The notes below the pieces were generated by a model that worked only from the letters and a program-made list of their open reading frames with translations, searched no databases and was not told the DNA's origin. Shown here in pieces: positions 9,066-18,198 of a stretch of 64,000 nucleotides of DNA. This stretch comes from Paraburkholderia aspalathi (GTDB lineage: Bacteria; Pseudomonadota; Gammaproteobacteria; Burkholderiales; Burkholderiaceae). The stretch's first letter is position 1, and each line of letters begins with the position of its first letter. The translations under genes and the position numbers were made by a program. The stretch is from the NCBI RefSeq assembly GCF_900116445.1, contig NZ_FPBH01000015.1, positions 1 to 64,000 on the forward strand. Direction: 5' to 3'.

Positions 9066-10043
9066 ATGAACACTTCGTTTATCGGTTTTGCGGTGCTGGC
9101 GTTTCTTGCGATCGTGCTGCTGATCGAAGCCGTCTATCTGTTCTGGAACAGTCGTCACGGCACGGCCGTGAAGCGCATGGACGAGCGCCTTCGCGCACTT
9201 TCGGCGGGCGGTAATGTCGGCAAAGAGCAAATGTCGATCCTCAAGCAGCGCCTCCTCAGCGAATCGCCGTTTGTCACGCGGCTACTGCTGCGTGTGCCGC
9301 GTGTACATACGCTGGACCGGCAGTTGCAGCAGGCAGGGATGCGCTGGTCAGTGGCGCGGTTTGCCACCTATACGCTGTTGTGTGCCGTCGCCGGCGCCGT
9401 GCTGGGTTTCCTGATGCAGGTGCCCGCCGTGGTGATGGCGGTTCTGGCAGGGGTGCTGAGCCTGCTGCCCATGATGATCCTGCGCCGCAAGCGCGCGAAG
9501 CGCGTGTTGCAACTCGAACGCCAGTTGCCCGACGCAGCCGACCTGATTGCTCGTGCACTGCGTGCGGGCCACTCGTTTCCTGCCGCGCTCGGCATGGTCG
9601 GCGAAGAACTGCCCGACCCGCTCGGAGGCGAATTCGCGCTGGCGTTCGACGAGATCAACTATGGCGTGTCGATGAACGACGCGCTCCTGAACATGGTGAA
9701 TCGCGTACCGGTCGAAGATCTACGCTACTTCGTGATCGCCGTGCTGATTCAGCGTGAAGCGGGCGGCAATCTGGCGGAGATTCTCGGCTGCATCGCCGGC
9801 ATCATTCGCGAGCGGTTGAAGCTGCTCGGCAAGGTGCGGGTGCTGTCGGCTGAAGGGCGGTTGTCGGCATGGGTGCTCGGCGTCCTGCCGTTCGCGATTC
9901 TCGGCCTGCTATCGGTCCTCAATCCAGGTTACATCACTGTGTTCTGGAAAGACCCGGCGGGTGTGCAACTCGCCGGTATCGCAATCACGATGATGCTGTT
10001 CGGCATCTTGTGGATGCGCAAAGTCGTGCGCATTCATATTTAG
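9066..10043 (+). CDS. tadB: Tad inner-membrane platform protein TadB
   Basis: 325 aa integral membrane protein of the GspF/TadB class. An N-terminal helix, two central helices (about 95-135), a cytoplasmic loop with LPDAADLIARALRAGHS, then IQREAGGNLAEIL and two C-terminal helices. It forms the inner-membrane platform with TadC and couples to CpaF. AGGGAGGCGG-like sequence lies just before the ATG. Confidence 0.94.
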   Translation: MNTSFIGFAVLAFLAIVLLIEAVYLFWNSRHGTAVKRMDERLRALSAGGNVGKEQMSILKQRLLSESPFVTRLLLRVPRVHTLDRQLQQAGMRWSVARFATYTLLCAVAGAVLGFLMQVPAVVMAVLAGVLSLLPMMILRRKRAKRVLQLERQLPDAADLIARALRAGHSFPAALGMVGEELPDPLGGEFALAFDEINYGVSMNDALLNMVNRVPVEDLRYFVIAVLIQREAGGNLAEILGCIAGIIRERLKLLGKVRVLSAEGRLSAWVLGVLPFAILGLLSVLNPGYITVFWKDPAGVQLAGIAITMMLFGILWMRKVVRIHI

Positions 10044-10095
10044 ACCGCCGGTCCCAAAGATTCGGAAAGAGGAGCGCGGGTTCTGCCCGCAGACC

Positions 10096-11064
10096 ATGAG
10101 AACAGAACAGATCGTTATGTTAGGGGTGATGTTCCTGATCGTGTTCGGTGCCGCGCTGAAAGCGATGATGCTGCTGAAATCCGATCCGGTGCAACAGCGC
10201 ATCGAGAAGGTCGGACAGTCCGGCGCCACGAACCATGCCGATGCAGAAGACGAGTTCGGTGCAGAGAGGAGCTGGGTCGAAACCGTCACCAAGGTATCTG
10301 AGCGTGTCGCCAGGCTTTCGCTTCCGAAAGACGACTGGGACAAGTCGGCTCTGCGCCTGCGCTTTGCGAATGCGGGCATTCGCACGCCGTCCGCGCCGGC
10401 CATCTATTTCGCCGCAAAGACGCTGCTGGCGCTCGTTCTGCCGGTCGTCGCGCTGATCTTCCTCGCCAACAGTTTCGACGCTGACAAGCGGGTCTGGCTG
10501 TTGCTCGCGGAGTTGGGGGTGTCGGCGGTCGGTTTCTATTTGCCGAATCTGGTGCTCACGCGTCTGATCGAAACCCGCCAGCGCAAGCTGTTCGAAGACT
10601 TGCCCGACGCGCTCGATCTGATGACCGTGTGCGTGGAAGCGGGTCTCGGGCTCGACGCGGCGATGATGCGTGTTACTCAGGAAATCGGCGTCAAGAGTCA
10701 CACGTTGCAGGACGAGTTCGAGATGGTGCTGCTGGAATTGCGTGCCGGATCGGGTCGCGACAAGGCGTTGCGCAATCTGTCGCTGCGCACCGGCGTGGAT
10801 GATATCGACACACTCGCCGCAATGCTGATTCAGGCGGACCGCTTCGGCACTAGCGTCGGCGATTCGCTACGCGTTTATACCGACAACTTGCGCACCAAAC
10901 GGCGCTTGCGCGCCGAAGAGCAGGCTGCGAAGATCGCATTAAAACTGCTCTTTCCTCTGATGTTTTTTATTTTTCCGACGCTTCTGGCCGTGCTGGTCGG
11001 TCCGTCGGCGATCCAGGTCGTGCGCCAGCTGTACCCGGCCATGGCTGGCATGTCGGGTGGTTGA
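10096..11064 (+). CDS. tadC: Tad inner-membrane platform protein TadC
   Basis: 322 aa, second GspF-type platform protein. Shows LFEDLPDALDLMTVCVEAGLGLD and IQADRFGTSVGDSLRVY, both typical of TadC, plus hydrophobic pairs at about 105-155 and at the C-terminus. It follows tadB by 52 nt. Its stop codon overlaps a possible GTG of the next frame, but the next gene probably starts at 11099. Confidence 0.94.
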   Translation: MRTEQIVMLGVMFLIVFGAALKAMMLLKSDPVQQRIEKVGQSGATNHADAEDEFGAERSWVETVTKVSERVARLSLPKDDWDKSALRLRFANAGIRTPSAPAIYFAAKTLLALVLPVVALIFLANSFDADKRVWLLLAELGVSAVGFYLPNLVLTRLIETRQRKLFEDLPDALDLMTVCVEAGLGLDAAMMRVTQEIGVKSHTLQDEFEMVLLELRAGSGRDKALRNLSLRTGVDDIDTLAAMLIQADRFGTSVGDSLRVYTDNLRTKRRLRAEEQAAKIALKLLFPLMFFIFPTLLAVLVGPSAIQVVRQLYPAMAGMSGG

Positions 11065-11098
11065 GCGATCGAGCGCACCGTATCTACCGGGGAATTAC

Positions 11099-11965
11099 AT
11101 GTTCGCGTCGAGCCCGTTTCCTGAACTGCTTCGCCACGCCACTCACTGGCTGGGCGGCTACGCGCTCGCACTGGTGATGATGGCTGTGGGCGCGTCGCTA
11201 GAGCGGCGCTGGCCTGTCGAGTTGCTGCAATCGCGCGCCGGGATGCGCTTTAACCTCATCTACGCAGCGCTGTATATGGCGCTCGCAGAGACAATGCGGC
11301 CGCTGACAGCAGTGATCAGCGTCGCGGTGGTCAATGCGCTCGGTGGCGGCTGGGTCGTGCTTGCTTCGCAGGGGTGGAGCGCATTGGCCTCCATCGTGGT
11401 CGTGGTATTGACGATCGATCTGCTGGAATATGCATTTCACCGCCTGCAGCACGCGTGGCCCGTGCTTTGGAAGTTGCATTCGCTGCACCACAGTGCCGCT
11501 GATTTCAATGTCACGGTGACGTTCCGGCATCACTGGTTCGAAGTGTTCATCAAGGGCTGTCTGCTCTATCCGGTGGTCGGCGTGCTATTCAAAGTCGAGC
11601 CGTGGATTGTCGGCGTGAGTTCCATCGTGTTCATGTTCGGCAATTATTTTGCGCATATGAACCTGCGCGTCGACCTGGGCCGCTTCACGACCTGGGTCAA
11701 CAATCCGCAGTATCACCGCTTGCATCATTCGATCCGCGCCGAGCACTTCGATCACAACTTCACACAACTGCTGCCGCTGTGGGACCACCTGTTCGGCACG
11801 TTATGGGTGCCTGCAAAGCACGAATGGCCCGCCACCGGTCTGGACGACGGCGCACAACCGCGTTCATTGCTGGGCGCGCTGAGCTGGCCGCTCCGCTCGC
11901 AGGCCGGCGGCAGCGCCGGATTGGACGGCGAGCGCATTGCAATCCTGAACAAGGAGGCGAAATGA
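11099..11965 (+). CDS. Sterol desaturase / fatty acid hydroxylase family membrane enzyme inside the tad operon
   Basis: 288 aa from the ATG at 11099, preceded by GGGGA; an upstream GTG at 11057 is less likely. It has several membrane helices and the histidine clusters of the fatty acid hydroxylase superfamily: HRLQHA, LHSLHH, FRHHWFE and HRLHHS, which bind a di-iron centre for C-H oxidation of lipids. It is co-transcribed between tadC and tadE (the stop overlaps the tadE start, ATGA). This is not a core Tad part, so a role in lipid or envelope modification linked to piliation is inference. The substrate is unknown. Confidence 0.88.
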   Translation: MFASSPFPELLRHATHWLGGYALALVMMAVGASLERRWPVELLQSRAGMRFNLIYAALYMALAETMRPLTAVISVAVVNALGGGWVVLASQGWSALASIVVVVLTIDLLEYAFHRLQHAWPVLWKLHSLHHSAADFNVTVTFRHHWFEVFIKGCLLYPVVGVLFKVEPWIVGVSSIVFMFGNYFAHMNLRVDLGRFTTWVNNPQYHRLHHSIRAEHFDHNFTQLLPLWDHLFGTLWVPAKHEWPATGLDDGAQPRSLLGALSWPLRSQAGGSAGLDGERIAILNKEAK

Positions 11966-12477
11966 AAGCCACTTGCAAAGTTACTCGTGCGGAATCCGCA
12001 CGACGGGATACGCGCAAGCAGCGCGGCGTAGCGACGATTGAATTCGCATTGCTCGCGCCGGTGCTGTTCCTGCTGTTGTGCATTGCGATGGATCTGGGAG
12101 TTGCGCTGTGGGTCAACCTGACGATGCAGTACGCGGTGCGGGAAGGCGCGCGTTACTCGGTGACCGGTCAAAGCAACCTGGATCCGAACGCAACCAATCA
12201 GCAGCGCTATCTGGCGATCGTGCAGGAGATCAAGGACAGCTCGATGGGACTCTACACGCTCGTTTCGCCGAGCTATGTGATCACCATCAACGGCGCAGCC
12301 CAAACCTACAACACGCAGACCAGTTACAGCACTGGCATGTTCGGCAATCCGGGCGACATCGTCGTGTTGCAGATCAATTGCATCTGGCCGTTGCTGACAC
12401 CGCTGGTCAAGCCGTTTTTTGCCAACGGCCAGTTCAGTTTCAGCGTCGCGGCGACGATGCGTAACGAGGGCTTCTGA
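11962..12477 (+). CDS. tadE: TadE-family pseudopilin
   Basis: 171 aa. AAGGAGG precedes the ATG. The TadE-like motif RGVATIEFALLAPVLFLLL (about residues 22-40) resembles a pilin leader and N-terminal helix, and the remainder is a periplasmic domain with GARYSVTGQ. TadE proteins are processed by the CpaA peptidase and act as minor pilins of the Flp pilus. Start overlaps the stop of the hydroxylase gene by 4 nt. Confidence 0.92.
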   Translation: MKATCKVTRAESARRDTRKQRGVATIEFALLAPVLFLLLCIAMDLGVALWVNLTMQYAVREGARYSVTGQSNLDPNATNQQRYLAIVQEIKDSSMGLYTLVSPSYVITINGAAQTYNTQTSYSTGMFGNPGDIVVLQINCIWPLLTPLVKPFFANGQFSFSVAATMRNEGF

Positions 12478-12478
12478 C

Positions 12479-13111
12479 ATGCGCACCCGTTCTTCGCCAA
12501 GAGGCCGCCACGCAACCAGAGGCATCGTCAGCGTGGAAATGGCGCTGTTGCTGCCGATGCTGGTGGCGCTCGCATTGCCCGTCTACGACATCGCGCGCAA
12601 CATTCAGGCGCAGATGATACTGATCAACGTAAGCCGCGAGGGTGCGAGCCTGTCGTCGCGCGCATCGCTCACGTATCCGATGCAGACCATCATGTCGTCG
12701 TTGACTTCGACCACTCCGCCGCTGGACATGAACGCGCACGGGATGATCTACATCACCGAAATCATGGGCAACAACAACTGCGACAGCAACGGCAATAACT
12801 GCACAGGCGTCGTGGTCGCCCAGTATCGCTGGAACGGCGGCAATTATTTCCCGGCGAGCCAACTGTGGAGTTGCGGCAACAGCGGCACACGCTGGGCGAC
12901 GGACGGCAGCGGCAGTTGCAGCGGCATTCCGGCGGCGGGGGCCAAGTCGCCGGTGGTGAACCTGCTACAAGGCAAGCTTTCCGATGGCCAGATCGCCTAT
13001 GCAGTCGAGACGTTTTATTTGCAAACACCGCTGCTTGGTTCACTGGATCTGGGCAACGGCGTCAAAACACCGGCGCTCTCGCCGAATCTCTATGCGATGA
13101 CGGTGTTCTGA
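12479..13111 (+). CDS. tadF: Second TadE/TadF-like pseudopilin
   Basis: 210 aa from the ATG at 12479, one base after the tadE stop. The leader and helix RGIVSVEMALLLPMLVALAL match the TadE/F pattern (Glu after the cleavage site). The periplasmic part carries several Cys (NNNCDSNGNNC, WSCGNSG, GSCSG) and likely forms disulfides. Assignment as TadF rather than a second TadE is by order between tadE and tadG. Confidence 0.85.
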   Translation: MRTRSSPRGRHATRGIVSVEMALLLPMLVALALPVYDIARNIQAQMILINVSREGASLSSRASLTYPMQTIMSSLTSTTPPLDMNAHGMIYITEIMGNNNCDSNGNNCTGVVVAQYRWNGGNYFPASQLWSCGNSGTRWATDGSGSCSGIPAAGAKSPVVNLLQGKLSDGQIAYAVETFYLQTPLLGSLDLGNGVKTPALSPNLYAMTVF

Positions 13112-13160
13112 TTCAAGCAGGTACTGACTCAAAATAATAAAGCGCAGGTCGGGGGATTCA

Positions 13161-14498
13161 ATGAAAAGAATAGCGGCACATAAACGGCAAAAGGGATCGG
13201 TCAGCATCATCGTGGCGGTGTCGCTGATTGCGTTGCTGGGCATTCTCGGGCTCGCGGTGGACTCCGGTTTCGGCTACATGATCAAGGCGCGGCTCGACGC
13301 CGCTACCGACGGCGCGGTGATCGCCGCCGGCGAGGCAGTCACGCGCGGCAACAACCAGACAGAGCAGACCGCCAACGCGCAGCAAGCGGCAACGGCATTC
13401 TTCGCGGCAAATTATCCGGCGGGTTTTCTCGGCTCGACAGTGACGGCAGGAACGCCGTCAATCGTGTTCAACGCCGGTACGGTCACGATCGACATGGCGG
13501 CGCAGGCGAGCGTGCCAGTCACGTTCATGCAGACGCTCGGCTTCAAGGTGCTGAACGTGAGTGCCTCGTCGCAGGCGATCCGCAAGACGCTGGATATGGC
13601 GTTCGTGATCGATAACACCGGCTCGCTGAACACGTCCGGCGTGCCGGCTGCGGTGCGCTCGAATGCGGTTGCGTTCCTGAACAATTTCGATGTGACCAAC
13701 GATCGCGTGGCGCTGATGCACTTCGCGTACGGCACCGTGGTGGATGTGCCGTTCAACGGCAATACACGCGGCTTCGATCGCACGGCGATGGACGCCGATA
13801 TCAACAAATACACCTTCAACGGCAGCACCAATTCAGCTGAAGCGATCTGGAATGCGCGCAACCAGTTGAATACGGTGATCACGCAACCGTCCAGTCTGCG
13901 AGTGATCGTGTTCTTCTCGGACGGTGCACCGAATAGCTTCTCGTCGTTCTTCACGACGAATCAGAGCGGCTGCAATAACACGGCCGGTACGATCGCGAGC
14001 CCTGATAGCGCGGGGACGATGTCGGGCCTGTACAACATGAACGCGCTGAATCAGGCGCTGGGCTCGCCGTGCTTCCAGAGCAACGTGACGAAGCTCGTCA
14101 CCGCCATGCCGAAGTGGTACAACGCGCACAACGTCAACGAACAGATCTTTCCGATCTGGCCCGTGACCGCACCGCGCGCTGTGCCGAATGGCAACATCAC
14201 GTATGTGAACGTCAATCGCGCGTCGCGCAATCTGCTCGAAGCGATGGCGGCGCAGGCGCGTATTGAGGGCACGTATGTGTTCACACTCGGCTATGGACCC
14301 GAACTCGTCGCGCCGGCCGGCCCGGACAACGAACTGGGCGAGGATGTTCTCAAATGCATGGCCAACACGCCGGATTCTCTGCCACGTTGCTACAACCCGG
14401 CACAACCGGTCGGCGTGTTTTGCTACGCCGCGACACCGGCCGATCTGAAGCCGTGCTTTTCGCAACTGGCCTCGCAAATTCTCCGCATTTCCAAGTGA
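13161..14498 (+). CDS. tadG: TadG-like pilus protein with von Willebrand factor A domain
   Basis: 445 aa. N-terminal Tad helix KGSVSIIVAVSLIALLGILG, then a stretch related to TadE proteins, then a VWA domain from about residue 145 (DMAFVIDNTGSLN) to the C-terminus. The metal-site motif reads D-N-T-G-S instead of the usual DxSxS, so metal binding may be altered. C-terminal cysteines (VLKCMANT, LPRCYNP, FCYAA, KPCFS) suggest disulfides. TadG is thought to take part in surface adhesion or anchoring. It lies 49 nt after tadF. Confidence 0.9.
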   Translation: MKRIAAHKRQKGSVSIIVAVSLIALLGILGLAVDSGFGYMIKARLDAATDGAVIAAGEAVTRGNNQTEQTANAQQAATAFFAANYPAGFLGSTVTAGTPSIVFNAGTVTIDMAAQASVPVTFMQTLGFKVLNVSASSQAIRKTLDMAFVIDNTGSLNTSGVPAAVRSNAVAFLNNFDVTNDRVALMHFAYGTVVDVPFNGNTRGFDRTAMDADINKYTFNGSTNSAEAIWNARNQLNTVITQPSSLRVIVFFSDGAPNSFSSFFTTNQSGCNNTAGTIASPDSAGTMSGLYNMNALNQALGSPCFQSNVTKLVTAMPKWYNAHNVNEQIFPIWPVTAPRAVPNGNITYVNVNRASRNLLEAMAAQARIEGTYVFTLGYGPELVAPAGPDNELGEDVLKCMANTPDSLPRCYNPAQPVGVFCYAATPADLKPCFSQLASQILRISK

Positions 14499-14505
14499 GC
14501 GCGCT

Positions 14506-15222
14506 ATGACACCGACGACATCTTTGCAGGATCTGCCTCTCTCGCCCAGCCCTGTGGACGCGGCACCTTTGCCTCAAGCATCCGCTGCCGATATGAGCGA
14601 GTCCACCGGCTTGCGCCGCGCGCTGGTGGAAATCACAGCACGGGCTGGCGCCGCGACGATGCTGAGCCTGTTCGCCTACGCCGCGATCATGCAGTGGCGC
14701 GCGGCGCCCTCGCGGATCACGTTGCTGCTGCTGGTGGTGGCCGCGTGCGTGACAGTCGGTCTTTCGCTGTTTTCGCGCGTGCCGATGAAGCGCGACTGGC
14801 GGCTGTTCGCGTTCGTCTGTTCGATGGGCGGCACGTATTACTTCCTCGCCGTGCGTCTTGCACCCGGCGCGCAACTGGTGCCTGAGATGGTCGGCGCATC
14901 GTTGCAACTGCTGGGGATTCTCTGGCAACTGTTCGCGAAGGCGTCGCTGCGCCGTTCATTCGGCATCTTGCCGGCGAACCGTGGCGTCGTATCGCGTGGC
15001 GCATATCGCTTCGTGCGTCATCCGATGTATCTGGGTTACTTCATCACCGACATCGGCTTTCTGCTGGTGAACTTTGGCCTGCAAAACCTTCTGGTGTACG
15101 GCTGCCAGTTTGCCTTGCAGGTCGGACGGATCGTGCGGGAAGAGCAGCTTCTATCGGCTGACGAAAGTTATCGGACGTACAAGGGGCGGGTACGTTATCG
15201 CGTGATTCCCGGCGTCTTCTAA
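14506..15222 (+). CDS. Isoprenylcysteine carboxyl methyltransferase (ICMT)-like membrane protein
   Basis: 238 aa with about five hydrophobic helices. The C-terminal part shows GILPANRGVVSRGAYRFVRH and HPMYLGYFITDIGFLL, then a conserved EEQLLS...YRTYKGRVRYRVIPG, the signature of the ICMT/PEMT membrane methyltransferase family. It starts 7 nt after tadG and is probably part of the same transcript. Its stop codon overlaps the stop of the convergent MFS gene. The substrate is unknown; bacterial members often methylate lipids or small molecules. Confidence 0.82.
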   Translation: MTPTTSLQDLPLSPSPVDAAPLPQASAADMSESTGLRRALVEITARAGAATMLSLFAYAAIMQWRAAPSRITLLLLVVAACVTVGLSLFSRVPMKRDWRLFAFVCSMGGTYYFLAVRLAPGAQLVPEMVGASLQLLGILWQLFAKASLRRSFGILPANRGVVSRGAYRFVRHPMYLGYFITDIGFLLVNFGLQNLLVYGCQFALQVGRIVREEQLLSADESYRTYKGRVRYRVIPGVF

Positions 15223-16397
15223 CCAACACTCGCCCCACGCACCGCTTTCCCACCCGTCAAACACACAACCATAGTAGCCACGACGAGCACGCATAACGCC
15301 ACGCGCAAGCCGAGCAAACCCGCACCGAGTCCGATCAACGGCGGCCCCACCAGAAAGCCGGCATAACCCGCCGTGGCCGCCATCGAAACACCGACAGCCG
15401 GCGTCTCAGTCGAGCGGCCCGCCGCACTGAAAATCACCGGGACGATATTCGCGAGGCCGACGCCGACCATGGCAAAGCCCACGCAAGCCGTGAGTACGGT
15501 GGGCAGGCTCAACACCAGCGCGAGTCCAGCCGCCGCCAGCAGGCCGCCGAAGCCGATCACCTTGCTCGAACCGAAGCGCCGCACGGACACATCGCCGACG
15601 ATGCGGCAAGCCGCCATCGAGAACGCAAACGCGGAATAGCCGACCGCCGCGACGCTGGCCGCTTCGGTCAAGGTAGCGCGCAAATACACCGCGCTCCAGT
15701 CGGCCACCGCGCCTTCCACCATCATGCAAAGGAACGCGAGCAACGCAAGCTTCATCACTTTGGCGTTGGGCAACGCGAAGCCGCTGGAGGACGCGGCCGC
15801 GCGCGGACCGAGATCACGCAACGCCAACACCGCGGCAGCGGCCATGAGGACGGCGATGAACACGGCCGGCAGCATGAGACCGCCGATCACGCCGACGCCG
15901 TTTTTCTGCAACATGGCGCCCGTCGCCGCGCCGAGCAGGCCGCCCGCACTCCACGCCGCGTGAAACGACGACATGATGGGCGACTTCCATTGCGTTTCGA
16001 TCGTGCTGGCGTGGCCGTTCATCGAGACGTCGAGCGCGCCGTTCGCCGCACCGAGCAGGAGGAGCACGATGCCCAGTGTCGCCAGGTTCGGCGCAAAGGC
16101 GGGGAGCGGGAGCGCGATGACAAACGCAGCGCCGAGCAGCGCGGTGGCCCGGCCGCTGCCGAAGCGCGGCGCCAACTGTCCGGCCAACGGCATCGCGATG
16201 ATGGCCCCCAGCGCGAAGGCGAACAACGCGATCCCCAACGAAGTGTCGCTGAGCGACAGGCTTTCCTTGATACGCGGCACTTCGACTGCCCAGGCGCCGA
16301 TCCCGAATCCGTTGGCGAGAAACACGCCGAGGGTGGCCACCCGCTCCTTGAGCGGTTTCATGAGTGGCGTGCTGATCGGAGTAACGAGTGTTTTCAT
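15219..16397 (-). CDS. MFS transporter (YbjJ-like)
   Basis: 392 aa with about 12 hydrophobic segments. FANGFGIGAWAVEVPRIKES, FALGAIIAMPLAGQLAPRFG and the mid-protein FRFG-type loops fit the YbjJ-like branch of the major facilitator family. The start at 16397 overlaps the stop of the upstream deoR-type gene (ATGA), so the two are translationally coupled and the regulator likely controls the transporter. A longer in-frame start at 16424 is less likely. The substrate cannot be read from sequence; DeoR pairing hints at a sugar or sugar derivative. Confidence 0.85.
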   Translation of the reverse strand: MKTLVTPISTPLMKPLKERVATLGVFLANGFGIGAWAVEVPRIKESLSLSDTSLGIALFAFALGAIIAMPLAGQLAPRFGSGRATALLGAAFVIALPLPAFAPNLATLGIVLLLLGAANGALDVSMNGHASTIETQWKSPIMSSFHAAWSAGGLLGAATGAMLQKNGVGVIGGLMLPAVFIAVLMAAAAVLALRDLGPRAAASSSGFALPNAKVMKLALLAFLCMMVEGAVADWSAVYLRATLTEAASVAAVGYSAFAFSMAACRIVGDVSVRRFGSSKVIGFGGLLAAAGLALVLSLPTVLTACVGFAMVGVGLANIVPVIFSAAGRSTETPAVGVSMAATAGYAGFLVGPPLIGLGAGLLGLRVALCVLVVATMVVCLTGGKAVRGASVG

Positions 16398-17188
16398 GAG
16401 CGCGCCACCATCACGTTGTCGCACACCGCTGCGAGTTGGGTACGCCGCGCGGCCGTCACATCCGCTTCGACGAATAGATGGTCCACGGCGCGCGCCGGCG
16501 CGACGTAAAACGGCGCAGCGGTCATCAGTTTTTCCGACGTCACGGCGATGGCGACCTGGCTGCTGGCCTGCACCATCGCCCGCTTGAGTTCGGCCTCTTC
16601 AGCATCGAACGCGGCGACTCCTTCGTCCGGATCGAACGCGCACGCACCCAGAAAGCAGAGGTCGGCTTTGATCTGCTGGATCTGCAGCAGGGCGGTGGCG
16701 CCAGTCGCGCCGGCTGCGTGCCGAGCGATGCGCCCGCCGATGAGAATGATGTCGAAGCCCGGCCGGTTCAGAAGGCGCGCGCAAGCCTCGGGCGAGTTCG
16801 TCACGACGGTTAGATCCGCGTTGTCCGGGAGCGCCGCGGCGATCGCGACGTTGGTCGACCCGGTGTCCAGCAAAATGATCTGTTTGGGCCGGACGATGGA
16901 CGCCGCGACGACGGCGAGAGAGGCCTTCCGATCCACGGCTTCGTGCATGCGGACCGAGGCGTCTACGCCGGCAGGCGAGATCAACAGGGCGCCGCCGTAC
17001 ACGCGTTTGCAATGGCCCTGATCGGCCAGCTCGCGCAAGTGACGGCGGACCGTATGTTCAGATGTTTGGAGTTCAGCCGCGAGTTCGGATGCCAATACGC
17101 GGCCCTGCGCCCGTAGCCGTTCCAGAATCAGCCGCTCCCGTTCCTCGGGCAGAAGCCCGTCCACTGCGTCCTGCCTCGTTCGTTGCAT
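16394..17188 (-). CDS. DeoR family transcriptional regulator
   Basis: 264 aa from the ATG at 17188, which follows AAGGTGA; the ATG at 17230 lies inside the candidate operator and is rejected. N-terminal winged helix (LPEERERLILERLRAQGRV, then SEHTVRRHLRELADQG) with the DeoR-type VYGGALL, followed by a DeoR C-terminal sugar-phosphate sensor domain with ILLDTGSTNVAIA and FLGACAFDPDEGV. Probably represses itself and the coupled MFS gene. Confidence 0.9.
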   Translation of the reverse strand: MQRTRQDAVDGLLPEERERLILERLRAQGRVLASELAAELQTSEHTVRRHLRELADQGHCKRVYGGALLISPAGVDASVRMHEAVDRKASLAVVAASIVRPKQIILLDTGSTNVAIAAALPDNADLTVVTNSPEACARLLNRPGFDIILIGGRIARHAAGATGATALLQIQQIKADLCFLGACAFDPDEGVAAFDAEEAELKRAMVQASSQVAIAVTSEKLMTAAPFYVAPARAVDHLFVEADVTAARRTQLAAVCDNVMVARS

Positions 17189-17210
17189 GACTTCACCTTG
17201 CTCGATTGCG

Positions 17211-17250
17211 AAACGATCATAATCGAGCATAATTTAACGTAAACGAGCAT
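17211..17250 (-). promoter_or_regulatory. Candidate DeoR operator: phased 10-bp repeats
   Basis: On the plus strand four decamers run in register: AAACGATCAT, AATCGAGCAT, AATTTAACGT, AAACGAGCAT. Three share the pattern AANCGANCAT. They lie just upstream of the regulator start, where a repressor would block its promoter. DeoR proteins often bind direct repeats. Binding here is inferred from position and repetition. Confidence 0.5.
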
Positions 17251-17334
17251 GGCGAGCAACGGTGCAGTCGAGATTCTTCTGAAGGGACGGATTTGGCAGG
17301 TTGTTAAGGCGTTGGCGCCGTCTGGGCGGTCTGC

Positions 17335-18198
17335 TTAAAGGGGCTGGAGGCCTGTAATCGCCGAGGCCGCGATCCATGCGCGCCATTGCGACGTGAAATT
17401 GAATTCGGCATCGATTGCAAATGCCGAGTCGAGCGCTTCGTTGAGCGTCGTTCCACGTTGCAACGCATCGAAAGCCGCATGTGCGGCGGCGCATTGAACG
17501 AGTATCTGCGGCTGCCACTGCGGTCGCACGACCAGTACATGGGTCGGTGACTCGAAATTTGCCGGAAAGGAGCCACCTGGCTGATGCGCTGCCCAGATAT
17601 CGGCGATCGCATAGCGCGACGAGATGAGCGCGCAGGCGGGATGCACGGCCAGTTTCGCTTCGAGCAAATCCTCGGGGCGGATGGCGGCCCATTCTGCAGG
17701 CGTAAGCACGTTGGCGTCCGCGGCAAAGTAGGCCAGATGCAGCGACCATTCGAGACGCGCGAGATCGGCGAAATAGCGGAAACGGGGAGCCTGTTCGTAG
17801 GTTTCGATGAAAGCCGGTAGCGCTGCGCCGAAGCGATTGAGGTCGCCGCTCTGTGACGGATGGGTTTCTCCGTAAGCCGCTGACAGCGCAGCAAAGTAGT
17901 CTTCGCCGACTAGCGCCAGCAAGACGGGATAGGCGCTGGTGAGTGCAGTCCGACGGTTCGCGTGAATACTGCTTCGATAGAGGTCGACGCGCTCGCGCAG
18001 ATTGCCCGTGAGCTTGATGCCGCTAAAGCAAGGTGTTTGTTCCGCGACGTATGCAGGACTCTCAGCGCGACCTTGCGCCTGATCGACTCCGCGCCCCGTG
18101 CATTGCAGCTGCGAAAGCACAGGCCGCTGTTCGCCCTCCAGCGATTCAGCGAACATGCGCTGCAGTGACTCAAGCGGCGTGCGCATCGCCGGCATCAT
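17335..18198 (-). CDS. bufC: BufC/HvfC-like partner protein (DUF2063) of bufferin maturation
   Basis: About 287 aa; start chosen at 18198 (an ATGATG pair), with 18186 also possible. The N-terminal part (LESLQRMFAESLEG, then YRSSIHANRRTALTSAYPVL) matches the putative DNA-binding domain DUF2063, and the rest is alpha-helical with DFAALSAAYGETHPSQSGDL-like family sequence. In RiPP systems with MNIO enzymes this protein is the partner that recruits the precursor to the DUF692 enzyme; despite its name it is not a transcription factor. It overlaps the upstream bufB gene by about 29 nt. Confidence 0.85.
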   Translation of the reverse strand: MMPAMRTPLESLQRMFAESLEGEQRPVLSQLQCTGRGVDQAQGRAESPAYVAEQTPCFSGIKLTGNLRERVDLYRSSIHANRRTALTSAYPVLLALVGEDYFAALSAAYGETHPSQSGDLNRFGAALPAFIETYEQAPRFRYFADLARLEWSLHLAYFAADANVLTPAEWAAIRPEDLLEAKLAVHPACALISSRYAIADIWAAHQPGGSFPANFESPTHVLVVRPQWQPQILVQCAAAHAAFDALQRGTTLNEALDSAFAIDAEFNFTSQWRAWIAASAITGLQPL

